Assembly: GCA_028292405.1 (NCBI GenBank)
Contig: JAQGMJ010000082.1
Span: 1-60,748 of the forward strand
DNA: 60,748 nt
Origin: Betaproteobacteria bacterium
Lineage (GTDB): Bacteria > Pseudomonadota > Gammaproteobacteria > Burkholderiales > JAEUOS01
Direction of reading: 5' to 3'
The first letter of the stretch is position 1. Every line of letters starts with the position of its first letter. Of the stretch, positions 42,999-51,921 are shown in pieces. A program made the translations under genes and the position numbers. The notes beneath the pieces are model-generated. The model did not search any database. It was given only the letters and a program-made list of their open reading frames with translations, and was not told the origin of the DNA.

Positions 42999-45203
42999 AT
43001 GTCAGCACGTCAACGTTTCAACCTCAAACCTCTGAGCGCGGCCGTATTGGCCGCCGTCGCCGCGCTTGCCGCGCCGCAGGCCGCGCAGGCGCAGGCCGCC
43101 GCGCCCGCCACGCCGACCGACCAGGCCCTGCCCCAGGTAAACGTCGGCACCACCCGCGACGACTCGCTCAAGCCCGAAGCCGCAACCGTCCTCAAGGGCC
43201 AGCCGCAGGCGCTGCGCGACATCCCGCAAACGGTCAACGTGATCAACCGCGCGCTGATGGATTCCCAGGGCGCCACCTCGCTTACCGACGCCCTGCGCAA
43301 CGTGCCCGGCATCACCATCGGCGCGGCCGAAGGCGGCACCATCGGCAACAACATCAACCTGCGCGGCTTTTCCGCGCGCACCGACATTTTCGTCGACGGC
43401 GTGCGCGACCGCGGCCAGTATTTCCGCGACCTGTTTTCGCTGGATTCCGTCGAAGTGCTCAAGGGCCCTTCCTCCATGCTGTTCGGCCGCGGCTCCACGG
43501 GCGGGGTGATCAACCAGGTCGCCAAGGTGCCGTCGCTGCAGTCGTTCAACGAAATCACCGCGACGGCCGGCACCAACTCCTCCTACCGCGTCACCGGCGA
43601 CTTCAACAAGGCGCTGTCCGACACCTCCGCCGGCCGCGTCGCCGTCATGTACCAGGACGTGCCCTCCACCCGCAACGTGATGGAGAACAAGGACTTCGGC
43701 ATCGCCCCCTCGCTTACCACCGGCATCGGCACGCCGACTGAAGTGACGCTCTCGGCCCTGCTGATCCATAACAAGGACATGCCCGACTACGGCATACCGC
43801 CGATCAACGGCAAGATTGCCCAGGTCAACGAAAAGAATTACTACGGCATCAATTCCGACCGTACCGTGCAGGACGTGATCGAGCTTTCCGCCAAGGTGAA
43901 GCAGAAGCTCAACGACAAGTGGACCCTGCGCAACACCACCAGCTTCAACCGCTACAACATCGACGTCATCGCCACCGGCCCCAACAGCGTGGGCACCGTC
44001 GCCGGCGGCGTCTACACCGCCTTTCCGAATGTCGCCTTCGTCAGCGGCAACGGCAACGGCAACCCCACCAACCTGCCGCTGTCGTCGCTTGCCGTCTCGC
44101 TCGGGGCGCATGACCGCAAGATCGAGGACCAGTCGATCTTCAACACTCTGGAACTGTCGGGCGAGATCGGCCCCGAGGGCTTCAAGCATGCGCTGCTGAT
44201 GGGCCTGGAAGTCGGCCGCGACAGCTACACCAACGCGGCCTCGACGCGCGTGCTGCCGGTGGTCTCGCTGACCGACCCGACCAACATCCTCGCCAACGGC
44301 ACGCCGTCGGCGACCGCGCCCAACACCGCCAATGCCAGCGCCGTCACCATCGCGCCCTATATCAACGACACCATCACCCTGAACAAGTGGGTCAAGCTGG
44401 TGGGCGGGCTGCGCTTCGACACCTTCAAGGCAAGCATCAACAATACGGTCACCGTGCCCTCGACAGCCAGCCAGACCAACCACTTCACCAGCGTGCGCAC
44501 CGGCGTGATTTTCCAGCCGACCGAGGCGCAGTCCTACTACGCTTCCTACGGCACTTCGTTCAACCCTTCGCTGGAATCGCTGACGGTGACCTCCGGCCAG
44601 CAGAACCTGGCGCCGGAAACCAACAAGTCCTTCGAGGTCGGCGGCAAGTGGGACCCGTTCAACGGCAACCTGTCGATCAACACCGCCGTGTTCCAGGTGG
44701 AAAAGAGCAATGCGCGCTCGCAGGTGTCCACCGGGGTCTACACCCTGACCGGCGACATCCGCGTGCGCGGCGCCGAGCTGGGCGTCGCCGGCCGCATCAC
44801 CAAGAACTGGCAGGTGTACGCCAACTACGCGCTGCTAAACGCGAAGATCATCAATGCCTCGGCGCTCGACGGCACCCAGGGCAAGGTGCCGGCCAACGTG
44901 CCGCGCCACTCGGCATCGCTCTGGAGCACCTACAAGATCACGCCGAAGTACGAGATCGGCGGCGGCGCCACCTACATGTCGAACCGCTACGCCAGCAATA
45001 CCGACGTGGTCTCGGTGGGCAACTTCGTGCGCTTCGACGCGATGGCGGCTTATCACTACAGCAAGTCGCTGGACTTCCGCCTCAACCTGCTCAACATCGC
45101 CAACCGTGACGACAATTACGACCTGGTGATCGCCTCCGATGGCGGGCGCGCGGCGCCGACCATGTCGCGTACCCTGCTGGCGACCGTCGCCTACCGCTTC
45201 TAA
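42999..45203 (+). CDS. TonB-dependent siderophore receptor (catecholate/Fiu type)
   Basis: Outer-membrane receptor of 734 residues. Signal peptide at 1-31 (MSARQRFNLKPLSAAVLAAVAALAAP), TonB-box-like LPQVNVGTT, plug domain (LRDIPQTVNVINRALMDSQGATSLTDALRNVPGI...NINLRGFSARTDIFVDGVRD), then a 22-strand barrel ending in the outer-membrane signature VAYRF. The siderophore-receptor subtype is indicated by LRDIPQTV and DSVEVLKGPSSMLFGRGSTGG. Start chosen at 42999 after a GGGGGA ribosome-binding site. A PiuC gene follows at 37 bases, the order seen with Fiu/PiuA receptors. Confidence 0.93.
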   Translation: MSARQRFNLKPLSAAVLAAVAALAAPQAAQAQAAAPATPTDQALPQVNVGTTRDDSLKPEAATVLKGQPQALRDIPQTVNVINRALMDSQGATSLTDALRNVPGITIGAAEGGTIGNNINLRGFSARTDIFVDGVRDRGQYFRDLFSLDSVEVLKGPSSMLFGRGSTGGVINQVAKVPSLQSFNEITATAGTNSSYRVTGDFNKALSDTSAGRVAVMYQDVPSTRNVMENKDFGIAPSLTTGIGTPTEVTLSALLIHNKDMPDYGIPPINGKIAQVNEKNYYGINSDRTVQDVIELSAKVKQKLNDKWTLRNTTSFNRYNIDVIATGPNSVGTVAGGVYTAFPNVAFVSGNGNGNPTNLPLSSLAVSLGAHDRKIEDQSIFNTLELSGEIGPEGFKHALLMGLEVGRDSYTNAASTRVLPVVSLTDPTNILANGTPSATAPNTANASAVTIAPYINDTITLNKWVKLVGGLRFDTFKASINNTVTVPSTASQTNHFTSVRTGVIFQPTEAQSYYASYGTSFNPSLESLTVTSGQQNLAPETNKSFEVGGKWDPFNGNLSINTAVFQVEKSNARSQVSTGVYTLTGDIRVRGAELGVAGRITKNWQVYANYALLNAKIINASALDGTQGKVPANVPRHSASLWSTYKITPKYEIGGGATYMSNRYASNTDVVSVGNFVRFDAMAAYHYSKSLDFRLNLLNIANRDDNYDLVIASDGGRAAPTMSRTLLATVAYRF

Positions 45204-45240
45204 CCCTCCTCACCCCGCCAGGCTGCCCGAAAGGCTACCC

Positions 45241-45933
45241 ATGCTGACCCGTATCCCGAAAGTCCTGAACGCCGAGCAGTTGCAATACATGCGCGAGCGG
45301 CTGGCGGGCGCCCGGGAGGCGTGGGTGGACGGCCGCGCCACCGCCGGGCACCAGGGCGCGCAGGTGAAGCACAACCTGCAGATCGCCGAGGGTTCGGAGG
45401 TCGGCGCCGAACTCGGCCAGGGCGTGCTCGCGGCGCTGGAGCGCCAGCCGCTGTTCATCAGCGCGGCGCTGCCGCACCGCATCTACCCACCGATGTTCAA
45501 CCGCTATGAAGGTCAGGCCGGAATGCACTTCGGCAACCATGTCGACGGCTCGGTGCGGCTGATCCCCGGTTCCGGGGAGCAGATCCGCACCGACCTCTCG
45601 GCCACCCTGTTCATCTCGTCGCCGGAAGACTACGACGGCGGCGAGCTGATCGTCCAGGACGCTTACGGCGAGCAGCGCGTCAAGCTGCCGGCCGGCGACA
45701 TGGTGCTTTACCCCGCCACCAGCCTGCATCGCGTCACCCCGGTGACGCGCGGCGCGCGGGTGGCCTCCTTTTTCTGGATCCAGAGCATGGTGCGCGACGA
45801 CGGCCAGCGCGCCCTGCTGTTCGACCTCGACATGTCGGTGGTGCGCCTGACGCAGGACGCGCCCGGGCACGACGCCCTGGTGTCGCTCACCGGCTGTTAT
45901 CACAACCTGCTGCGGATGTGGGCCGACGTCTGA
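45241..45933 (+). CDS. piuC: PKHD-type Fe(II)/2-oxoglutarate dioxygenase (PiuC family)
   Basis: Protein of 230 residues. The iron-binding triad is H100 and D102 (GNHVDGSVR) and H163 (SLHRVTPV), with the 2-oxoglutarate Arg at 173 (GARVASFFW). The N terminus MLTRIPKVLNAEQLQYMRERL fits the PiuC/YbiX family. It lies 37 bases after the siderophore receptor gene, probably co-transcribed under Fur control. YbiX/PiuC proteins are linked to iron uptake but their substrate is not established. Confidence 0.93.
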   Translation: MLTRIPKVLNAEQLQYMRERLAGAREAWVDGRATAGHQGAQVKHNLQIAEGSEVGAELGQGVLAALERQPLFISAALPHRIYPPMFNRYEGQAGMHFGNHVDGSVRLIPGSGEQIRTDLSATLFISSPEDYDGGELIVQDAYGEQRVKLPAGDMVLYPATSLHRVTPVTRGARVASFFWIQSMVRDDGQRALLFDLDMSVVRLTQDAPGHDALVSLTGCYHNLLRMWADV

Positions 45934-45960
45934 GCCCAGGTTGTGGGCGCACTTGATTTC

Positions 45961-45990
45961 TTGCGGAAAAGCGCCATTTCAGGCTATAAT
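45961..45990 (+). promoter_or_regulatory. sigma-70 promoter of rpmE
   Basis: TTGCGG (45961-45966), 18-nt spacer, perfect -10 TATAAT (45985-45990). Predicted start near 45997, leaving a leader of about 88 nt. Confidence 0.75.
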
Positions 45991-46084
45991 CGAAGACTTT
46001 TCTTCATCCACCCGCCCGCGAAACTTCGGACCCCCACGCGCTACGCACGTGCCCCTAGAGACCGCGGCAACCAAGAGGCCCGCC

Positions 46085-46300
46085 ATGAAAGCTGAAATTC
46101 ATCCCGATTACAAGGAAGTCCAGGTCACCTGTTCGTCCTGCGCCACCCAGTTCGCCACCCGCTCGACCATCGGCAAGCCGCTGTCGATCGAAGTCTGCTC
46201 GAACTGCCATCCCTTCTACACCGGCAAGCAGCGTATCGTCGACACCGCCGGCCGGGTGGAGAAGTTCCGCCAGAAATACGCGACCAAGAAGGCAGCCTGA
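46085..46300 (+). CDS. rpmE: 50S ribosomal protein L31 (zinc-binding type)
   Basis: Ribosomal protein of 71 residues. MKAEIHPDYKEVQVTCSSCATQF with a CSSC pair and a second CSNC pair (EVCSNCHPFYTGKQ) gives the zinc-ribbon form of L31. It has its own promoter and terminator. In many betaproteobacteria it follows rho; here it does not. Confidence 0.96.
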   Translation: MKAEIHPDYKEVQVTCSSCATQFATRSTIGKPLSIEVCSNCHPFYTGKQRIVDTAGRVEKFRQKYATKKAA

Positions 46301-46320
46301 GTTTTACGCCGCGCTTGAGC

Positions 46321-46347
46321 AAAAAGGCAGCTTCGGCTGCCTTTTTT
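46321..46347 (+). terminator. intrinsic terminator of rpmE
   Basis: Perfect 11-bp stem AAAAAGGCAGC / GCTGCCTTTTT with a stable TTCG tetraloop and a T tract. Confidence 0.92.
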
Positions 46348-46499
46348 GTTGCCGCGTGTTGCCGATCCCCCGGTACCCGATCCTCCCCGGTAGAATCCGG
46401 CCCCATGCATTCGCCCGCCATGCCCCTCTGTCGATGCCGCTCCCCGCGCCCGCGCAGCGGAGGTAAAGACGCGGCAGCCCTGGCGCGCGAGGCGCGCGC

Positions 46500-48254
46500 A
46501 TGATGCCGCCCAGCCCCGCTGCCGCCGCGCCGCTGCGCCTGACGCACCGGCGCGTGCCGGTGCCCCTGCCCAGCCCGTGGTTCTGGGGCTTCATCATCCT
46601 CTATGCCCTGGTCGGCCTGGTCGGCCACGACCCGTGGAAAAACGACGACGCCACCGGCTTCGGCATTGCCTGGACCATGGCCAACGGCGGCGTGCGCGAC
46701 TGGCTGGTGCCGAACATCGCCGGCCAGTTCGTCGCCGAAGAAGGCCCGCTGGCCTTCTGGGTGGCGGCGCTGTCGATCAAGCTGTTCGGCGCCCTGCTCA
46801 CGCCGTTCGACGCGGCGCGCCTGTCGGCGGCCCTGTGGAGCCTGGGCGCGGTGTTTTGCGTGCACCTGGCCGGTCGCCAGCTATGGGGCCAGGCGGCGCG
46901 GCCGGCGGCGCTGTGCCTGGTTGCCTGCCTGGGCTTGCTGGTGCGCACCCACGAGATTTCGGCCGAGCCGGCGCTGCTGTTCGCCTATGCCTATACGCTG
47001 TGGGTAATGGTGCGCTGGCGCGACGCGCCGCTGGCGCTGGCCACCGGGCTTTCGCTGGGCGTCGGCCTGGCGCTGGCCTGGCTGGCGCGCGGGCCGCACG
47101 CTGCGCTGCCGCTGGCCCTCGCCGTGGTCGCCGCGCCGCTGGCGATGCCGCAATGGCGCAATCCGCGCGGGGTGCTGGCGGCAATCATCGCCCTGGCCGC
47201 TGCCGCCGTCATCTGGGCCTGGTGGCCCAAGCTGGCGGGCGCATCGGCGCCGGAATTCCGCGCCGCCTATTTCGCCTGGGCACAGCGCCAGTTCGGCTGG
47301 CCGGACTGGAACGACTGGCGCTATTACGCCAAGACCCTGGCCTGGTTCGCCTTTCCGGCCTGGCCGGTGGCCCTGTGGTGGCTGCTGCGCCGCCCGCCGG
47401 CCTTCCTGGGCGAGAAGCCCTCCAAGCATCTGCATCCAGCGCCCCTGCTGTTTGCCGGCGCCGCGCTGGTCTCGCTGGCCTGGTCGCGCGAGGCTTCCGA
47501 GAGCGTGCTGCTGCCTTTGCTGCCGCCGCTGGCGCTGATCGCCGCGCCGGCGGTGTCGCAACTGCGCCGCGGCGCGGCTTCGATGCTCGACTGGTTCGGC
47601 CGCATGACCTTCACCCTGGCGGCAGCCGGCATCTGGCTGGGCTATGTCGCCTTGCAGACCGGCTGGCCGCCGAAGATCGCCAACAACTTCATCAAGCTGG
47701 CGCCCGGCTTCAAGGCCAGCTTCGAGCCCGTGCCCTTCGCCGTTGCGCTGTGCGCGACCCTGCTGTGGCTGGTGGCGATGGCGCGCAGCGAGCGCACCGT
47801 GCTGCGCGGGATCGCGCACTGGTGCTACGGCATCACCTTCGGCTGGTTGCTGGTGATGACCCTGCTGCTGCCGTGGATCGACTATGCCAAGACCTATCGC
47901 CTGGTGGCGCTGAACCTGCGCGTGGCGATGGTGACCGACACCGGCTCGCTGGCCGGCATGGACATGTGCGTGGCGACCCGCGAACTGGGACCGGCGCAGC
48001 GCGCCTCGTTCAGCTATTTCGGCAACCTGCAGTTCGGCAGCGAGCGGCGTTGCCGCTGGCTGATCGTCCAGGGCACGCACAACAACACGCCGCCGGTGCC
48101 GCGCGGCTGGAACCTGGTGTGGGAGGGCAACCGCCCGGGCGACCGGGACGAGCGCTTCCGCCTTTACAAGCACCTGCGCCCGGTTGACCCAAACGCCAAT
48201 CTGGCCATTGAGGCGCCGGCGCCGGAAACAACCGAAACGGCCGGCGGCGCGTAA
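46500..48254 (+). CDS. GT39/ArnT-like membrane glycosyltransferase
   Basis: Polytopic membrane protein of 584 residues with about 11-12 hydrophobic segments. The first loop reads HDPWKNDDATGFGIAW, carrying the acidic residues expected of a GT-C catalytic site. It is followed by a segment containing EEGPLAFWVAALSIKLFG, comparable to the KPPLYFW region of ArnT. The C-terminal soluble part (FSYFGNLQFGSERRCRWLIVQ) is shorter than in ArnT. A lipid-linked sugar transfer to lipid A or protein is inferred. No arn operon is near. ATG at 46500 or 46503. Confidence 0.75.
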   Translation: MMPPSPAAAAPLRLTHRRVPVPLPSPWFWGFIILYALVGLVGHDPWKNDDATGFGIAWTMANGGVRDWLVPNIAGQFVAEEGPLAFWVAALSIKLFGALLTPFDAARLSAALWSLGAVFCVHLAGRQLWGQAARPAALCLVACLGLLVRTHEISAEPALLFAYAYTLWVMVRWRDAPLALATGLSLGVGLALAWLARGPHAALPLALAVVAAPLAMPQWRNPRGVLAAIIALAAAAVIWAWWPKLAGASAPEFRAAYFAWAQRQFGWPDWNDWRYYAKTLAWFAFPAWPVALWWLLRRPPAFLGEKPSKHLHPAPLLFAGAALVSLAWSREASESVLLPLLPPLALIAAPAVSQLRRGAASMLDWFGRMTFTLAAAGIWLGYVALQTGWPPKIANNFIKLAPGFKASFEPVPFAVALCATLLWLVAMARSERTVLRGIAHWCYGITFGWLLVMTLLLPWIDYAKTYRLVALNLRVAMVTDTGSLAGMDMCVATRELGPAQRASFSYFGNLQFGSERRCRWLIVQGTHNNTPPVPRGWNLVWEGNRPGDRDERFRLYKHLRPVDPNANLAIEAPAPETTETAGGA

Positions 48255-48319
48255 GTCCCTGCTGCAGGTCTTTTCTTCCCCGTCCCCGCGACGGCGGCCC
48301 TTACCTTCCGTAACACCGC

Positions 48320-49708
48320 ATGTTCAAACGTACCGCCAAAGACATTTTCCGCCTCGGCTGGCCGGTGCTGGTCGCGCAGATCGCCACCATGGCCAACGGG
48401 GTGATCGACACCGTGATGGCCGGCCATTTCTCGGCCCACGCGCTGGCTACCGTGGGCCTGGGCACCTCGATCTATCTTTCGATTTTCGTCACCGCCATGG
48501 GGGTGATGCTGGCGCTCACGCCCATCCTCTCGCAGCACTACGGCGCGCGCGACGACGCGGCGATCACCCACGACGTGCGCCAGGGCATCTGGCTGGCGCT
48601 GCTGCTGACGCTGCTGGCCGAACTGCTGCTGCTGTTTCCCGACATGCTTTTCAGCATCGCGAAAATGGACCCGGCCATCGAGGTCGACGTGCGCAGCTAT
48701 TTGCGCACCCTGATGTGGGTGGCGCCGGCGATGATGGCCTTTCGCGTTTTCTACGCCTGGGCTTCGTCGATTTCGCAACCGCGCGCGGTGATGGCGATCC
48801 AGGTGCTGGGGCTGGTGATCAAGGCGCCGCTGAACGTGGTGTTCATGTACGGCAAGCTGGGCCTGCCGGCGATGGGCGGCCTGGGCTGCGCCTGGGCGCT
48901 GGTGTGCGAGGGCTGGCTGATGCTGGCCGCGGCCATCTGGTGGGTCTGCGTCAAGCCCGGCTTCGGGCGCTACAAGGTATTTGAGAAATTCGAGGGAATC
49001 GATTGGCGTACGCTTAAGCGCATGTTCAAGCTGGGGCTGCCAATCGGCGTTTCCTTCCTGATCGACGTCACCTCCTACACTTTCATGGCGCTGTTCATCG
49101 CGCGCCTGGGGCCGAGCTTCTCGGCGGGGCACCAGATCGCCGCCAACCTGGGTGCGCTGTGCTACATGGTGCCGCTGGCGATTTCCACCGCCACCAGCGT
49201 GCTGGTGGGCCAGGCGATCGGCGCCGGGCAGTTGCAGCGGGCGCGCGTTTCGGGGTGGACCGGTATCGCCATCGGCGCGGGCGCGGCGCTGTGCGTGGCT
49301 ACCATCATCGGCATCGCCCACGGCGGCATTGCCATGCTGTATACCCAGGACCCGGTGGTGATCGCAGCGGCGGCGCCCTTGCTGGTGTTCGTCGGCCTGT
49401 TCCACTTTTTCGACGCCATCAATTCGGTGGCGGCGCAGGCGGCGCGCGGCTACAAGAAAGTGCTGGTGCCGATGCTCGGGTTCGGCCTGGCGCTCTGGAT
49501 AGTCGGCCTGGGCGGCGGCTACTGGCTGGCGTTTTCGCCGGTGATCGGCGCGCCCAAGGGGGCATTGGGCTTCTGGATGGGCGCGGTGGTCGGCATGGCG
49601 CTGGCAGCGGCCATCGGCGTGCTGTATTTCCGCCACGTGGCCAACAGCGCGATTCGTGGCATGGGGAGCACGGGCGGCGCCGGCGGCACCGCGCCGCTTA
49701 CAGCTTGA
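48320..49708 (+). CDS. MATE family efflux transporter (NorM-like)
   Basis: Inner-membrane cation-coupled drug exporter of 462 residues with twelve predicted membrane segments in two halves. Signatures: LGWPVLVAQIATMANGVIDTVMAGHFS, LTPILSQHYGARDD, IKAPLNVVFMYGKLG and LGLPIGVSFLIDVTSYTFMALFIARLG, with VGQAIGAGQLQRARVSGWTG in the second half. The 3' end overlaps the convergent orn gene by 11 bases. Substrates unknown. Confidence 0.92.
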   Translation: MFKRTAKDIFRLGWPVLVAQIATMANGVIDTVMAGHFSAHALATVGLGTSIYLSIFVTAMGVMLALTPILSQHYGARDDAAITHDVRQGIWLALLLTLLAELLLLFPDMLFSIAKMDPAIEVDVRSYLRTLMWVAPAMMAFRVFYAWASSISQPRAVMAIQVLGLVIKAPLNVVFMYGKLGLPAMGGLGCAWALVCEGWLMLAAAIWWVCVKPGFGRYKVFEKFEGIDWRTLKRMFKLGLPIGVSFLIDVTSYTFMALFIARLGPSFSAGHQIAANLGALCYMVPLAISTATSVLVGQAIGAGQLQRARVSGWTGIAIGAGAALCVATIIGIAHGGIAMLYTQDPVVIAAAAPLLVFVGLFHFFDAINSVAAQAARGYKKVLVPMLGFGLALWIVGLGGGYWLAFSPVIGAPKGALGFWMGAVVGMALAAAIGVLYFRHVANSAIRGMGSTGGAGGTAPLTA

Positions 49709-50243
49709 TGAAGTGCTCGCGGTAGTACTTCAGCTCTTCGATCGACTCGTAGATGTCGGCCAGCGCTTCGTGCTTGCCGTGCTTGACCAGGCCTTTGGCG
49801 ATTTCCGGCTTCCAGCGCTTGACCAGTTCCTTGAGGGTGCTGACGTCGAGGTTGCGGTAGTGGAAATAGTTTTCCAGCTCCGGCATGTAGTGGGCCATGA
49901 AGCGCCGGTCCTGGCAGATCGAGTTGCCGCACATCGGCGAGCCGCTTTTGGGCACGTGCAGCTTGAGGAAGTCGATCATGCGCATTTCCACCGCGCGCTC
50001 TTCCAGGGTTGAGGCCTTGACCTTGTCGATCAGGCCGGACTTGGCGTGGGTGGACTTGTTCCAGTTGTCCATGCCGTCGAGCACGGCATCAGACTGGTGC
50101 ACCACAAGCGTCTCCGCCTCGGCCACGATGTTGAGATTGGAGTCGGTGATCACCAGCGCCACTTCGATGATGCGGTCGTTCTCGGGCGAGAGACCGGTCA
50201 TTTCCATGTCGACCCAGATCAGGTTGTTTTGATCTTGCGGCAT
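49698..50243 (-). CDS. orn: oligoribonuclease
   Basis: 3'-5' exonuclease of 181 residues that degrades 2-5 nt RNA and linear c-di-GMP breakdown products. DEDDh motifs: exo I in WVDMEMTGLSPENDRIIEVALVITD, exo II in GNSICQDRRFMAHYMPELE, exo III in HEALADIYESIEELKYYREH with the catalytic His and Asp. Divergent from the M48 protease gene, 66 bases between starts, and overlapping the MATE gene by 11 bases at the stop end. Confidence 0.96.
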   Translation of the reverse strand: MPQDQNNLIWVDMEMTGLSPENDRIIEVALVITDSNLNIVAEAETLVVHQSDAVLDGMDNWNKSTHAKSGLIDKVKASTLEERAVEMRMIDFLKLHVPKSGSPMCGNSICQDRRFMAHYMPELENYFHYRNLDVSTLKELVKRWKPEIAKGLVKHGKHEALADIYESIEELKYYREHFIKL

Positions 50244-50309
50244 TGAAAGTCTTCAGTTGGAGGATAATTGCGCCATTGGATTGTCGCACATCGGCCCCAC
50301 CTGAACGAG

Positions 50310-51572
50310 ATGCAGATTTTTACCCTGATCTTCCTGATCGGCGTTGTCGCCAGCGTCGGCCTCGAACTGTGGCTGGCGCGCCGCCATGTCAGCCACGTTG
50401 CCGCCAATCGCGGCGCGGTGCCGGCCGAGTTCGCCGCCTCGCTCACGCTGCCGGCGCACCAGCGCGCTGCCGACTACACCATGGCGCGGACCCGCTTCGG
50501 GATGGTGACGACGCTGATCGACGCGGTGGTGTTGCTGGCCTTCACCTTGGGCGGCGGGCTGGACCTGATTGCCGGGCAGCTTGCAATCCTCGTACCCGGG
50601 GGTTATTACCTGCGCGAACTGCTGCTGGTGGGCGGCTTTACCCTGATCACCTCGGCAATCGGCCTGCCCTTCGCCTGGTACCGCACCTTCGGCATCGAGA
50701 CCGATTTCGGCTTCAACCAGATGACGCGGAAGCTTTTCATCACCGACATGCTCAAGTCGACCCTGCTGGGTGTGGTGCTTGGCACCCCGCTGCTGCTGGC
50801 GATCCTCTGGTTCATCCAGACCGCCGGCGCCTGGTGGTGGGTGATCGCCTGGGCCAGCGTCTGCGCCTTCATGCTGTTCGTGCAGTTGATCGCCCCTACG
50901 GTGATCATGCCGCTGTTCAACAAATTCCTGCCGCTGGAAGACGGGCCGCTGAAACAGACCATCCAGAAGCTGCTGGAGCGCTGCGGCTTTACCGCCGGCG
51001 GCCTGTTCGTGATGGACGGCTCCAAGCGTTCGCGCCACAGCAACGCTTTTTTCTCCGGCTTCGGCGCGGCCAAGCGCATCGTGCTGTTCGACACGCTGAT
51101 CGAAAAGCTCGGCCAGGAAGAAATCGAGGCGGTGCTGGCGCACGAGCTGGGGCACTTCAAGCGCAAGCACATTTTCAAGGGCATGCTGACGATGTTCGGC
51201 ATGAGCCTGCTGTTCTTCGCGCTGCTCGGCTACCTGATGGACCAGGCCTGGTTTTACCAGGGGCTGGGTCTCATCTACCCTTCGCACGCCAGCCCGGCAA
51301 TGGCGCTGCTCTTGCTGATGCTGGTGCTGCCGGTGTTCACCTTCGTGCTGCATCCCATCCTCTCCTACTCTTCGCGCAAGCGCGAGTTCGAGGCCGATGC
51401 CTATGCCGCCGAGCAGACTTCGGCAGCGGCGCTGATCCGGGCGCTCACCCGTATCTACGACGACAACGCCGCCACGGTGACGCCGGACCCGCTGCATTCG
51501 GCGTTTCACGATTCGCACCCGCCGGCCTTCATCCGCATCGGCCGGCTGAAGTCCATCACTGCCGCCGCATGA
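50310..51572 (+). CDS. M48 family metalloprotease (Ste24-like)
   Basis: Integral membrane zinc protease of 420 residues. Zinc site HELGHFKRKH near residue 278, third ligand Glu in SRKREFEADAYAAEQT, and a Ste24-type C-terminal block HSAFHDSHPPAFIRIGRL. Several membrane segments precede and follow the zinc site. The ATG at 50310 (MQIFTLIFLIGVV) gives a membrane N terminus; the frame is open 14 codons upstream. First gene of a probable operon with phhB and rsgA. Confidence 0.92.
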   Translation: MQIFTLIFLIGVVASVGLELWLARRHVSHVAANRGAVPAEFAASLTLPAHQRAADYTMARTRFGMVTTLIDAVVLLAFTLGGGLDLIAGQLAILVPGGYYLRELLLVGGFTLITSAIGLPFAWYRTFGIETDFGFNQMTRKLFITDMLKSTLLGVVLGTPLLLAILWFIQTAGAWWWVIAWASVCAFMLFVQLIAPTVIMPLFNKFLPLEDGPLKQTIQKLLERCGFTAGGLFVMDGSKRSRHSNAFFSGFGAAKRIVLFDTLIEKLGQEEIEAVLAHELGHFKRKHIFKGMLTMFGMSLLFFALLGYLMDQAWFYQGLGLIYPSHASPAMALLLLMLVLPVFTFVLHPILSYSSRKREFEADAYAAEQTSAAALIRALTRIYDDNAATVTPDPLHSAFHDSHPPAFIRIGRLKSITAAA

Positions 51573-51582
51573 GGGAATGCCC

Positions 51583-51921
51583 ATGAGCGACCTCGCCAGT
51601 GATTTAGTTGCGCGCCACTGCGCCGCCTGCCACGGCGGCACCGCCCTGCCCGAAGCCACGGTGAAGAACATGCTCACCGAGATCAAGGCCTGGGAACTGA
51701 TCGACGGTAAGCTGGTAAAAACCTTCGCCTTTAAAAACTATTACGAAACCATGGCCTTTGTAAACGCCTTGGCCTGGGTTTCGCACAAGGAAGATCACCA
51801 CCCCGACCTCATGGTTTCCTACAATAAATGCCGGGTCGACTACTCGACCCATGATGCGAACGGCATCACCGAAAACGACTTCATCTGCGCGGCGAAGGCC
51901 GACGCGTTGCTCAAATTCTGA
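51583..51921 (+). CDS. phhB: pterin-4a-carbinolamine dehydratase
   Basis: Recycles the tetrahydrobiopterin cofactor for phenylalanine hydroxylase; 112 residues. Family motif SHKEDHHPDLMVSYNKCRVDYSTHD with the catalytic His pair, and AWELIDGKLVKTFAFKNYYETMAFVN. Start chosen at 51583 because GAGGG lies 7 nt upstream; an ATG two codons earlier is too close to it. Its stop overlaps the rsgA ATG (TGATG). A phenylalanine hydroxylase gene is not in the window. Confidence 0.93.
   Translation: MSDLASDLVARHCAACHGGTALPEATVKNMLTEIKAWELIDGKLVKTFAFKNYYETMAFVNALAWVSHKEDHHPDLMVSYNKCRVDYSTHDANGITENDFICAAKADALLKF

Noticed and set aside
43002..44483. 493-codon minus-strand open frame inside the siderophore receptor gene
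   Set aside because: It is antisense to a well-supported receptor and its His/Gly/Val/Arg-rich composition is typical of a GC-rich shadow frame.
51604..51630. CxxCH heme-c motif in the PhhB N terminus
   Set aside because: The protein has no signal peptide. Cys pairs at this place followed by GG are common in bacterial pterin dehydratases and do not imply heme.
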